In this document: piece by piece, positions 43,979 to 52,222 of the stretch
Position numbering within the stretch: position 1 is the stretch's first letter
Layout of the letters: each line of letters starts with the position of its first letter
Source of the DNA: Lacipirellula parvula
Lineage (GTDB): Bacteria > Planctomycetota > Planctomycetia > Pirellulales > Lacipirellulaceae
DNA length: 64,000 nt
Direction of reading: 5' to 3'
Assembly (NCBI RefSeq): GCF_009177095.1
Contig: NZ_AP021861.1
Coordinates: 558,001-622,000, forward strand
The notes under the pieces: model-generated
Database searches by the model: none
What the model was told of the DNA's origin: nothing
What the model saw: the letters and a program-made list of their open reading frames with translations, nothing else
Position numbers and translations under genes: made by a program

Positions 43979-44860
43979 ATGGCCCAAGCGGAACATTGGA
44001 ATCGTCGGACTGCAGCGAAGGCGGCCGGTGCGGCCATCGTCGGAGCCGTCGGCGCGTCGCTCGCCAGCAGCGAATCGCGCGGCGCCGAAGCGGCCACGAC
44101 TCCGAAAGGAAACGTAAAACAGTCGCTCTGCCGCTGGTGCTACAACGGCATCCCGCTGGAGAAGCTTGCCGCCGCGGCGAAAGGCATGAGCTATCAATCG
44201 ATCGAACTCCTCACGCCTGCGGAGGTCCCCGTCGTCCAACAGGCGGGCCTCACCTGCGCGATGCTCAGCGGCGCCGACGCGATCAACCGCGGCTTCAATC
44301 GGAAAGAGCATCACGACCAACTCGAAAAGGACCTCGGCGAGCATATCGAGTTCGCTGCGAAAAATGGCCTACCGAACGTGATCTGCTTTTCTGGCAACCG
44401 CAACGGCATGTCGGAGGAGGAAGGCCTCGACAACTGCACCGCAGGCCTCAAGCGGATCGTCGGCCTCGCCGAGAAGAATAACGTCACCATTTGCATGGAA
44501 CTCCTCAACAGCCGCGTCGACCACGGCGACTACATGTGCGACCGCACGCCGTGGGGCGTTGAACTCGCCAAGCGGGTCGGCTCGCCGCGGTTTAAGCTGC
44601 TGTATGACATCTACCACATGCAGATCATGGAGGGAGACGTCATCCGCACGATCCGTGACAATAAGGACTACATTGGCCATTATCACACCGGCGGCAACCC
44701 GGGCCGACATGAGATCGACGAAACACAGGAGCTGAACTATCCGGCGATCATGCAGGCGATCGTCGCCACCGGTTACGAAGGCTACGTCGGCCAGGAGTTC
44801 ATTCCGGCTCGCGATCCGCTGACGTCGCTGGCCGAAGGGTTTAAAGTTTGCGACGTGTAG
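43979..44860 (+). CDS. Hydroxypyruvate isomerase-like TIM-barrel protein, Tat-type signal
   Basis: 293 residues; AAGGA 8 bases before the ATG supports the start. The N-terminus RRTAAKAAGAAIVGAVGASLAS looks like a Tat signal. The barrel has AP-endonuclease-2/xylose-isomerase-like features: SLCRWCYNGIPLEKLAAAAKGMSYQSIELL, CFSGNRNGMSEEEG, ICMELLNSRVDHGDYMC, LLYDIYHMQIMEGDVIRTI, HYHTGGNPGRHEIDETQELNYPAI and YEGYVGQEFIP. These fit the Hyi family of hydroxypyruvate/sugar isomerases. Export is unusual for the family, and planctomycetes often have such exported copies. Confidence 0.85.
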   Translation: MAQAEHWNRRTAAKAAGAAIVGAVGASLASSESRGAEAATTPKGNVKQSLCRWCYNGIPLEKLAAAAKGMSYQSIELLTPAEVPVVQQAGLTCAMLSGADAINRGFNRKEHHDQLEKDLGEHIEFAAKNGLPNVICFSGNRNGMSEEEGLDNCTAGLKRIVGLAEKNNVTICMELLNSRVDHGDYMCDRTPWGVELAKRVGSPRFKLLYDIYHMQIMEGDVIRTIRDNKDYIGHYHTGGNPGRHEIDETQELNYPAIMQAIVATGYEGYVGQEFIPARDPLTSLAEGFKVCDV

Positions 44861-44878
44861 GTCGCGCTGCGGGTTTTT

Positions 44879-44966
44879 TAGCCCCGGCTTCGCCCGGCGG
44901 CAGGCGTGAAGTAAGGACGACGATCCTCGGCATGGTGCGCGACCCCCGGGCGGAGCCCGGGGCTAG
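44879..44966. repeat. 'CTAGCCCCGGGCTCCGCCCG' inverted pair, copy 2
   Basis: Left arm TAGCCCCGGCTTCGCCCGG at 44879 and right arm GACCCCCGGGCGGAGCCCGG from 44941, imperfect. Located 18 bases past the isomerase gene stop, with TTTTTT at 44874-44879. Confidence 0.78.
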
Positions 44967-45158
44967 GAGTCGCGTCGCTTCCAAGTCGTGAAGCGATTTT
45001 AGGCGACATTAAGGGTTTTCTCTAAGTGCTTGTCGGCGTTGGCGTTGCGGTGATGTCGCGTTGATGTCGTGTCGCATTGGCGACAGGTGGGGCGGATCTC
45101 GAGACACGAGAAGGCCGGTTCCTGCTTGCACGCGCGCCGCCGGTTCTGCTTGGCGTGG

Positions 45159-45266
45159 GTTTTCAAAGAGCGCACGGCTCCCGCCGAGACGGAGTGCCGT
45201 ACCTCTGAACCTAGCTGATGAGACCTGGTTTGGCAGCAGGTGATTTTCGGCCACTCGTTGAAAGTG
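45159..45266. repeat. Diverged 108-bp direct repeat, left copy
   Basis: Begins GTTTTCAAAGAGCG (identical to the right copy at 47281), then similar sequence GGAGTGCCGT and CTCTGAACC, and ends GATTTTCGGCCACTCG. By eye about three in four bases match the right copy. The region 44967-45305 otherwise has no convincing gene. Confidence 0.72.
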
Positions 45267-45305
45267 GGCGGGCGATGGAAACACAGCGGCGAGTTAGGCA
45301 GTTCC

Positions 45306-46004
45306 TCATTGGGGAACGATGCCGCTCCGCCCGGCCCACTCGCCATGTTCCGCAATCGCTCGAAAGCGGAGCGTCGTGAACTGGAAGTGAAAATCCTTGC
45401 GGTTGCGTTCGGCCATCGCCGCGGCGTGGCGGCCGGCGTCGAGCAAGGAGCCGCGGCCGTGAACCATCTCGGTCATCTCCCGCTGGGAGCGCCACACCGA
45501 AAATGTGCTGAAGGTGCGCGGGGGGCGGAACGCCGCCAGCGCTAAGGTCGCGCCGGGGTGGTCGCGCACGAGCTTCTCCACCGGTTTGCCCCACCGAATG
45601 AAGCGAGCAAGCTGCGGAAGTTTTAGTCGGGCGAGCGTCACCGTCACGACGGGCTGCGCGGGGTCGGCGTCCGCGATGTTCGCCGGCAACTCGCCAAGCT
45701 CCGCGAATCGACCCCATTGGCGGAGGAAACTGAGACGGACGTGCCAACCCGCCGCGAGCGTGCGACCGAGCTTCGTCTCCGCCAGGAACGCATCGAGCGC
45801 GGCTTCGCTCTCCCATGAGGCAAAAACGGCGAGGCTCCGCAGTTGCATCCGCGCCGGCGAGAGGATGGGCGAGCCGAGCGTCATCGCCGCCATGCACTCG
45901 GCATGACGCAGGCCGGCGACGCTGCGATTCGTGAGGGGGCGGCACATGGCGCCCGCCGTCGTCGCCGGCGTCGTCCTCGCGAGATGGAAGCTGAAGATTT
46001 GCAT
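45306..46004 (-). CDS. CrtA (spheroidene monooxygenase)-like protein
   Basis: 232 residues. The N-terminal half has LGSPILSPARMQLRSLAVFASWESEAALDAFLAET; the C-terminal half has TFSVWRSQREMTEMVHGRGSLLDAG...RKDFHFQFTTLRFRAIAEHGEW. The second pattern (TFSxWRSxxxM, then HxxA and an RxxFxxxxFxRFR-like end) resembles CrtA-type dimeric alpha/beta-barrel monooxygenases. Absence of carotenoid genes nearby means a carotenoid substrate is not supported. It is 31 bases downstream of the YndJ-like gene and probably co-transcribed. Confidence 0.6.
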   Translation of the reverse strand: MQIFSFHLARTTPATTAGAMCRPLTNRSVAGLRHAECMAAMTLGSPILSPARMQLRSLAVFASWESEAALDAFLAETKLGRTLAAGWHVRLSFLRQWGRFAELGELPANIADADPAQPVVTVTLARLKLPQLARFIRWGKPVEKLVRDHPGATLALAAFRPPRTFSTFSVWRSQREMTEMVHGRGSLLDAGRHAAAMAERNRKDFHFQFTTLRFRAIAEHGEWAGRSGIVPQ

Positions 46005-46034
46005 GCTGGAACAACGCGAAAAGAGCGCGAAGCG

Positions 46035-46742
46035 TTACGCTTGGGGCGCCCGCGGGGCGATGGTTTGAATGGGTGAGTGCGACGGCGGACGGCCGCAGGC
46101 GAAGGCGACGAACGCGAGTCCAACGTGGCCGACGGCGTTCACGATGCCATGGTAGTAAACCATTTGCGACATCTGAAGAATCGGGCGACCCCAAGCCCAA
46201 GCTAGCGCGAGCGCCATCGTCGCCAGGGGGACGGCGAGCGCCAGCACGAGCAGCAGCCACGGGCCGCGGGCGATGCGACCGGGCCGCCCGAGGACGACGG
46301 CGCCCCACTGCGTCGCAAAGATCAGCGCGTAGCTCGCCGCCCCCGCCTCATCGCAGTAGCGGAAACCAAGGATGCCGGCAGCCGTCACCAGGTACGCGAG
46401 CGGATGCGCTATGAGCAGAAGCCGCAGGGTTTTCAATGCGTGTCGATTGGAAACGACGCGACACGAGAGAGCGGTGACGGTGAGCGCGCCAAAGCCCGCA
46501 AACGCAAAATGGGCGGCGGTGATCCATGTCCACGGCGCGCTGAACCCGAGCAGCGTCGATTCGCTGAGAAACGCTCCGAGCCAGACCAAGCTGCCGACGA
46601 GGAAGACCCAGGCGGCGGCGAGTGCGAATTCTTCGGGCAGACGCTGCGGTCGCGCGAAGGCTCGCTTCACCAGAACGACGCCCGCAGAAATCGCCAGCAG
46701 ACACGGCGCCGCGAGGATGGCAATGGCGGTGGCGTAGGTCAT
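46035..46742 (-). CDS. YndJ-like integral membrane protein
   Basis: 235 residues with about seven hydrophobic helices. The pattern WTWITAAHFAFAGFGALTV in the middle and MVYYHGIVNAVGHVGLAFVAFACG near the end matches YndJ-family proteins. These His-containing helices might bind a cofactor or metal. The function of the family is not established. It forms a two-gene unit with the CrtA-like gene. The pair is flanked by the 108-bp diverged repeats. Confidence 0.65.
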   Translation of the reverse strand: MTYATAIAILAAPCLLAISAGVVLVKRAFARPQRLPEEFALAAAWVFLVGSLVWLGAFLSESTLLGFSAPWTWITAAHFAFAGFGALTVTALSCRVVSNRHALKTLRLLLIAHPLAYLVTAAGILGFRYCDEAGAASYALIFATQWGAVVLGRPGRIARGPWLLLVLALAVPLATMALALAWAWGRPILQMSQMVYYHGIVNAVGHVGLAFVAFACGRPPSHSPIQTIAPRAPQA

Positions 46743-47280
46743 GACTGGCGGCGCGGATTCTTGTGTTCTTGGCGGTTGGCGAGCCGCGACGCGGGCGGCC
46801 TCAGTCTAGACCGCCAAACCTGCTCGAACTTAACCGAGCGGGGGTGAATTGTAGCGCACGTGCTTTTGGGCGATCCTTGGGGCCGTCGGCGATGCCGAGT
46901 TGGCCGGATCGAGGAGCGTTACTGCTGAGGGCGGTCGTGTACCGGCTACAGAGCAGGCAGGAGGCCAGTGAAGCCCGGCGGACGTTTGGGAGCATGTCTG
47001 GGGCGGGAAGGCTCTCGCCGGGGCGCGGTGGCCCAGAGGATTTTTGGGATAGCCGCGGGAGGCTGTGGTGTGGAGGCGTGGCCAGCGTCGCGCTAGGATC
47101 GATCGAACAAAGCGTTCTGCTGATAGGCAACTTGGCCAGGCTCGCCGCTAATATCGGCCATCCGCGTCTCTGTCTTCCAGGCTGCTTGCAAGGCGATCGG
47201 GTGGCATGCCGTGGCGGCACTTCACACTGGCGACACGCCACTGGCACACGGAGTTAGCTTGCCAGTGCCACCCGCCGAAA
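46743..47280. other. Intergenic region, no convincing gene
   Basis: I see no protein with recognisable features in either strand. A frame of 148 codons on the minus strand (46801-47247) is Ser/Arg/Pro-rich and looks random. The region presumably holds the promoter of the YndJ-like gene. Confidence 0.5.
47223..47271. repeat. Degenerate 'CACTGGCA..TGCCAGTG' repeat
   Basis: CACACTGGCGACACGCCACT and GCTTGCCAGTGCCACCC are imperfect inverted arms of the element seen intact at 10695-10764. Confidence 0.6.
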
Positions 47281-47388
47281 GTTTTCAAAGAGCGGGCGGG
47301 TTCCGTCGAGGTGGAATGCCGTCTCTTTGAACCGACCAGGCAATTCCGCGCTTGGCATGCAGTCGATTTTCGGCCACCCGATGAGAAA
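47281..47388. repeat. Diverged 108-bp direct repeat, right copy
   Basis: Starts GTTTTCAAAGAGCG and contains GGAATGCCGT, CTTTGAACC and CGATTTTCGGCCACCCG, the same order and total length as the copy at 45159-45266. Confidence 0.72.
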
Positions 47389-47425
47389 GATACGCCCCGC
47401 CGCGGAAGCCGCGGCGGGGCGTATC
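47389..47425 (-). terminator. Long hairpin downstream of the large surface protein gene
   Basis: Perfect 17-bp stem (GATACGCCCCGCCGCGG at 47389-47405 and its complement at 47409-47425) with a 3-base loop. On the minus strand it is followed by TTTCTCAT, a weak T-run. It lies 16 bases from the end of the gene at 47441. Confidence 0.8.
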
Positions 47426-47440
47426 GCTAGAAATTAGCGG

Positions 47441-50400
47441 CTACGAATAGTATTCGCCAGTCCGTAACTCGACGGCTCCGATATCAACTAATTCATCAAT
47501 CGAAAATGGATTGATGCGATCGGATCCACGCTGATCGAATACGATATCGAAATCGTCGATGAAGCTGTTGTCGCCGTGATCTATGACTTCGCTATCGTAG
47601 TACGGCACGTGGGTCTTCGTCGGCCCGCCATTGTCGGCTAGCGGTGCAAGCCGAGCGTTTCTCGCCGAGACGGTGCCGCGAATGTTATCGTACGGCGAGG
47701 CGGACGAAAAGTAGTTGTTTGAGTCGAGTCCGATGAAGTTGTGAGAGCTTGTGCCAATGATCGACGCGCCAGTTCCGGTGTCGACAAGGACATCTCTCGG
47801 GGCGTTATCGTTCAGTCGATTGCCGGCGATAATCGTGTTGTGAATCAGAACGTCGGCAGACCCAGAGACTCTCAGCCCGCCTGGAAGCAGCGTACCTCCA
47901 TATGAAGTCTCGTAGAAGGTCAGATTGTTATAGATAGTGCTCTGAATAATCTCATTAACGCCGGAACCGAGAGTAACGATGCCACCTGCCTCATAGCCTT
48001 GATTGCCGGAGATGGTGCTGTTTAGTACAGTGAGATCGCCCGCGCCTTGAAACCAAATGCCGCCTGAGTAAACGCTGCCTGAGTTGTTGCTGATGGTGCT
48101 GTTAATAACTGTTAAGTCGGCGCCGTCAGCGAATACAGCGCCATACCATCCGCCATTTCCGTCGAGCGTGCTATTCACAATCGAGAGTGAACCGCCATCG
48201 GCCCAAATGCCGCCGACGGAATCAATGCCCTGATTGTCGAGTAAGCGAACGTCATCTAGTGAGACGTCCGAGGATGTTGCGTAAATACCCCCGACGTAGC
48301 TGAGGGAGTTATCGTAGCCATCCGAGATAGTGACGCCGCGAACATTCACCGTCGATGACGAAATTGACAGCACAGCGCTGTTGCCATTCGCGCTGATCAC
48401 CAGGTCGCTTGCGCCGGGACCGGCGATATCCACGTTCGAAGTAATCGCCAGCGGCGACGAGAGTGTGATGGTGTCATCGGTCCAGCCAGTTTGATCGAAA
48501 GTGATCACCTCGTCGCCAGCGAGCGCCGCGGATAGGGCGAGCGCCTCACGCAACCTTAGCGAATCAGTCGTCGCTAACTGGTCGACGGAGTCATTGCGAT
48601 CGCCATCGCTGCGGACGATCAGCGTCGTGCCGGTGCTGGCCTCGTAAGCGCCGATGTCGCGGAAGCCGTCGGCGTCGGGGTACGTGCCGTCGGGCAGATC
48701 GTACTTGCCCGTGAAGCCGAGACCGCGCTGATCGTAGGTTGTCGCATAATCCTCACTTCCCTTATCGATCGCCGGGCTAGTGGTCTTTAAGGCGTGCGTC
48801 TTCGTCTTACCGCCGTAGTCGCCGAGCGGGGCCAAGCCGGCGGTGTTTGGACTGCTTAGTATGATGTTGCCGTTCGTGTTGCCCAGGCCGCCGGCTCCCC
48901 CGCTGCCGATGAGGTTGTAGGTACTGTTTGTTAAGTCGACTGAGCCCACGATATCCAGTTTGGTGCTGGTTGTGCGAGCCGTGTTCTCTGAGATGATCGT
49001 GTTGTGGAGAACCGGGTCCGACGTGTTGTTAAGGCGATGGAGACCGCCGCTATCGTTGCCGCGGTTGTAAGCAATCGTCGAGTTGGTGATCGTCGTGGGA
49101 GCGAGATTGTTCTGGAGCCGAATGCCGCCGCTGTAGAGCGCCTCATTTCCCGAGAAGGTGCTATTGACGATCTCCACGGTGCCGGTGGCGCTGCCGGCGA
49201 TGGCGAGTCCCCCTCCCTCGGAGTAGGTTGACGTTGCGATGCCGAGCGCAATATTGTTGGAGATCGTGCTGCCTTCGATCTTCAGCAGTTCGTCCACGAC
49301 GTTAGCGTAGATGCCGGAGCCGTAGGACGCGTGATTGTCGTCAATTGTGCTGTTGATCACCTGTAGACGCGAGTAAGTCGTCGAGCGAATTCCGCCGCCC
49401 GCGCCGTTGGCGGTCGTCGTGTTACCTGAAACGACGACCGAGTTGAGGGTGAGATCGCCGTTGTTCAGGATGCCGCCGCCGGCGGAGACGTTGCCGCCGC
49501 CAGTGATGGTGAGGCCGCTGATGGTTGCCTCGACTCCGGAGTCGACGGAGAAGACGCGGCTGGAGCCGCCGCCATTGATCGTTAACTTGTCCGCACCGCT
49601 GCCTTTAATAGCCACTTCATCAGCGATAACAAGTGGCGTTCCCGCTAAGGCAATATTACCGATGCCCGGTGCAAAGAGGATTGTGTCGTCATCGCCCACA
49701 GAAGCGTCTGACATCGCAAGCGCCTCACGCAAAGTCAGATTGCCATATGTCTTGTCGGCGTCGACGGTGTCGCCCTCAGAGGATACCACGAATGTTTTGC
49801 CCACTGGGTAATCGGCAGCAGCGTTAGACCATAAGGCTAAGTCGTCCTCGTCAACATCACCATCGTGATCTAAGTCGCCGTCTGGGCCAATCACAGGGGG
49901 CGTAGATCCAATGCCAGGTCCCCTGCCAAGGTTGTCGATCAGTATCTTCAGGTCGTCCTCGTCAACTTTGCCGTCTTGATTGAGGTCGTTGCAGTCTGGG
50001 GTGTCTGGGCTGCCGCTCACAATTCCCCATGCTGCGCTTACTTGAGCCCAGTTCGCATTCGCCGAGCCATCCCCCGCGCTATACGCATATGTTGAACCAC
50101 CGCTGGTGGCGGACATTGATACCGTCGCTCCTTCTGAAATGGGAACGACGAAGTGCACGAATATATTAAACCCTCCAGTCGGGTTCGCTACTTCTACATA
50201 GTTCAGTTCAGGATAACCGGGAACCTTTACCGTTTTGTGCCAGTGAGGGCCGGGGATTATCTCACCAGTAAACGAGTCTTCCCACTTATATTCGCCTCCA
50301 ACACTGGCGGTTGTGTCGTCGACTGTTATGGAAGCATATGCGCTATACTCGGTAATTGCGGTCGTCTCTGAATCCGCCGTAGTGACTCCGTAAGTCGCAA

Positions 50401-50965
50401 CGAGGATGAAGCCATGAAACCATTGAGCGGTAATGCCATCGTCAACATCATCGAACTCAAAGATGGCTCCAGACTCAGCACTCGCCCCAGAGCCTCCTCC
50501 GCCCATAAATGCTGGGGGGCTGTCGAGTTCATAGCTCAGTAAGTGCGCAGACGCGTTGTTCACAAATGGAACGAACGTAGTGCCGCCGACATATGTCGGC
50601 GTTTGAGACACAGACTGCCCTACTCCGTGAATGTCAGCGCCATCGATGTTAAGATTGGCGGTGTGGGCGGACTTGGCTATCAGCTCGTCCGCGTCAGTTG
50701 GTACGCCTCCTTGGATTGCTGTGACATATCCCAATTCTTCGTGGCTAGTCGCGCCACTCGAGCTAGCGTCAGTGATGTTTCCAAACCCCCCTGTTCGGAC
50801 GAATGCTCCAATAGCACCGACGTCGAACACGCGGCGATCTTCAAGCGCTTCGACGCCGTTAAGTCTTTTCGAACTCGCCGGACGTACGCGCTTGTTTCGG
50901 CTGAGAGCCCTGCGAAGCCCCAGCTTTGCCATCGTCCGGTCCCAAGAGCTAGGAAGTCTGCGCAT
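47441..50965 (-). CDS. Giant surface protein: LEDR motif, dockerin pair, parallel beta-helix
   Basis: 1174 residues. Basic N-terminus (LGLRRALSRNKRVRPASSKR) then VEALEDRRVFDVG, the LE-x-R motif. A dockerin-type pair with calcium loops follows (DCNDLNQDGKVDEDDLKILI; DGDLDHDGDVDEDDLALW, near residue 350). Then come two blocks with CSLREA-like starts (GNLTLREALAMSDAS; SLRLREALALSAAL), each followed by right-handed beta-helix repeats (INSTIDDNHASYGSGIYA; VLNSTISGNQGYEAGGI) and a choice-of-anchor-like end (YPDADGFRDIGAYE; FSIDELVDIGAVEL). Probably an extracellular, calcium-stabilised polysaccharide-binding or adhesion protein. Base composition is lower in GC than in the neighbours. Confidence 0.85.
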   Translation of the reverse strand: MRRLPSSWDRTMAKLGLRRALSRNKRVRPASSKRLNGVEALEDRRVFDVGAIGAFVRTGGFGNITDASSSGATSHEELGYVTAIQGGVPTDADELIAKSAHTANLNIDGADIHGVGQSVSQTPTYVGGTTFVPFVNNASAHLLSYELDSPPAFMGGGGSGASAESGAIFEFDDVDDGITAQWFHGFILVATYGVTTADSETTAITEYSAYASITVDDTTASVGGEYKWEDSFTGEIIPGPHWHKTVKVPGYPELNYVEVANPTGGFNIFVHFVVPISEGATVSMSATSGGSTYAYSAGDGSANANWAQVSAAWGIVSGSPDTPDCNDLNQDGKVDEDDLKILIDNLGRGPGIGSTPPVIGPDGDLDHDGDVDEDDLALWSNAAADYPVGKTFVVSSEGDTVDADKTYGNLTLREALAMSDASVGDDDTILFAPGIGNIALAGTPLVIADEVAIKGSGADKLTINGGGSSRVFSVDSGVEATISGLTITGGGNVSAGGGILNNGDLTLNSVVVSGNTTTANGAGGGIRSTTYSRLQVINSTIDDNHASYGSGIYANVVDELLKIEGSTISNNIALGIATSTYSEGGGLAIAGSATGTVEIVNSTFSGNEALYSGGIRLQNNLAPTTITNSTIAYNRGNDSGGLHRLNNTSDPVLHNTIISENTARTTSTKLDIVGSVDLTNSTYNLIGSGGAGGLGNTNGNIILSSPNTAGLAPLGDYGGKTKTHALKTTSPAIDKGSEDYATTYDQRGLGFTGKYDLPDGTYPDADGFRDIGAYEASTGTTLIVRSDGDRNDSVDQLATTDSLRLREALALSAALAGDEVITFDQTGWTDDTITLSSPLAITSNVDIAGPGASDLVISANGNSAVLSISSSTVNVRGVTISDGYDNSLSYVGGIYATSSDVSLDDVRLLDNQGIDSVGGIWADGGSLSIVNSTLDGNGGWYGAVFADGADLTVINSTISNNSGSVYSGGIWFQGAGDLTVLNSTISGNQGYEAGGIVTLGSGVNEIIQSTIYNNLTFYETSYGGTLLPGGLRVSGSADVLIHNTIIAGNRLNDNAPRDVLVDTGTGASIIGTSSHNFIGLDSNNYFSSASPYDNIRGTVSARNARLAPLADNGGPTKTHVPYYDSEVIDHGDNSFIDDFDIVFDQRGSDRINPFSIDELVDIGAVELRTGEYYS

Positions 50966-51643
50966 TGGTAGCCTCTCATCCTATGGTTGCTGGAAGACGC
51001 AAGTTCCGTGCGGCGCATGGAAGAGATCAACCGAAAACCACGAGATCGTGGGCAGTTGAGCGGGCGTCGCTTCGCCGGTTGTATCGTAAATGACTATTCA
51101 AATCAACAATTGTCACGCAATAGTCGAGAAGAAAATCTCGATAAAAACTTGTGCGTGTTCAGCGTCGTTTTCCTAGCTTGCCGCGCCGCGTTCGCGGGCG
51201 TTGATTCATGTGACATCGCTGTTAATGGAATGCGGTTAGGCGCATGCGTAGCGATGCGTGCTGCGCTGTCGTTGCATGCAGCTCAGCGCGCTGCTTGCCT
51301 TATATTGCGATTTCTTAATGTCGTTGGCGCGTTGACAACGCCGCGCGTCGTGTCGCCGATACGAGCAAGTCGAACTCCGTGCTGGTCGGCGCTCGCCGCA
51401 GCATGTCGACGCTTCGCGGCAACATGCCACCCAGTGCGGTTCTTCTCTGTGGCGTCGCTGGATGCTCGTCGCTCTGTTTCGGCCGGCATCAGGTTGATGC
51501 TGGGCAGCGTCGACGCCAGTGCCTACCCTACGGGCTGCGTCGATTCGAGCAGGCGCACAGAGTGGCGGCAGTATTTGAGATGGATGCCGACCCCCGGGCG
51601 GAGCACGGGGCTAGAGGGCGTGTGAGTTCATGGGAGTCGAGGC
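50966..51643. other. AT-richer intergenic region
   Basis: 678 bases with no gene I can support. Sampled lines are near 42-48% GC, well below the 60-65% of most neighbours. It should contain the promoter of the minus-strand surface protein gene. A single arm of the 'CCCCCGGGCGGAGC' repeat, ending GGGGCTAGAG, lies at 51590-51615. Confidence 0.5.
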
Positions 51644-52030
51644 ATGAAAAAGTCAACCGCTGCCGTGACTCCCGACGCGTATGTGGCCGCGCTCAGCGGC
51701 TGGCGCCGGGAACTCGTCGAGCAGTTTCGCTCCGGCGTCCTCGCGACAGCGAAGCTAGAAGAGGTGATCAAGTGGCGCCACCTCGTCTACTTCTCAAGCG
51801 GTCCGGTACTGCTCATTCGCGCGGAAGAGTCTCGCGTCCTCTTCGGTTTCTGGCGCGGGCAACGACTGCGGGAGATCGAGCCGCGGCTCAAGGCCGGCGG
51901 GAAGTACGAGATGGCGACGCTTGAGCTTCGTGAAGGAATGGCAATTGACGATAAAGTCGTGCGGCGGCTCACGCGCGCGGCGGTAAAGCTGAATCGAGAG
52001 TTGGGGGATCCGACGAAGGTTGGGGAGTGA
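51644..52030 (+). CDS. DUF1801-family protein
   Basis: 128 residues. The family pattern is visible: YVAALSGWRRELVEQFRSGVL, then LEEVIKWRHLVYFSSGPVLLI with the conserved Trp, and FGFWRGQRLREIEPRLKAGGKYEMATLELREGMAIDD with the Gly-Lys-Tyr step before the terminal helix (VVRRLTRAAVKLNREL). The family (YdhG-like) has no established biochemical role. It is isolated, with 192 bases before the next gene. Confidence 0.82.
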   Translation: MKKSTAAVTPDAYVAALSGWRRELVEQFRSGVLATAKLEEVIKWRHLVYFSSGPVLLIRAEESRVLFGFWRGQRLREIEPRLKAGGKYEMATLELREGMAIDDKVVRRLTRAAVKLNRELGDPTKVGE

Positions 52031-52222
52031 GTAGCAAGTGGGCAGCGGACAGACGGGCGGGTTTTGGGCCTGTTTGGGGAATTTGCTGTCGTTGCCGGGA
52101 ACGGTTAAATTGGATTGGCGTCGTTTGCTTTCCTCACCGGAAGTCGAGACGACGTTCGACTTTGCGGTCGATTGCGGCGGTGTGTCTCATCTGCTTTCAC
52201 CAATGCCGGCGTTACCTTTTCT

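Noticed and set aside
45211-46308. 365-codon minus-strand frame
   Set aside because: Out of frame with, and overlapping, the CrtA-like and YndJ-like genes; strongly Arg-rich as expected for a shadow frame.
46801-47247. 148-codon minus-strand frame in an intergenic region
   Set aside because: Low-complexity Ser/Pro/Arg composition, no ribosome-binding site seen, no family resemblance.
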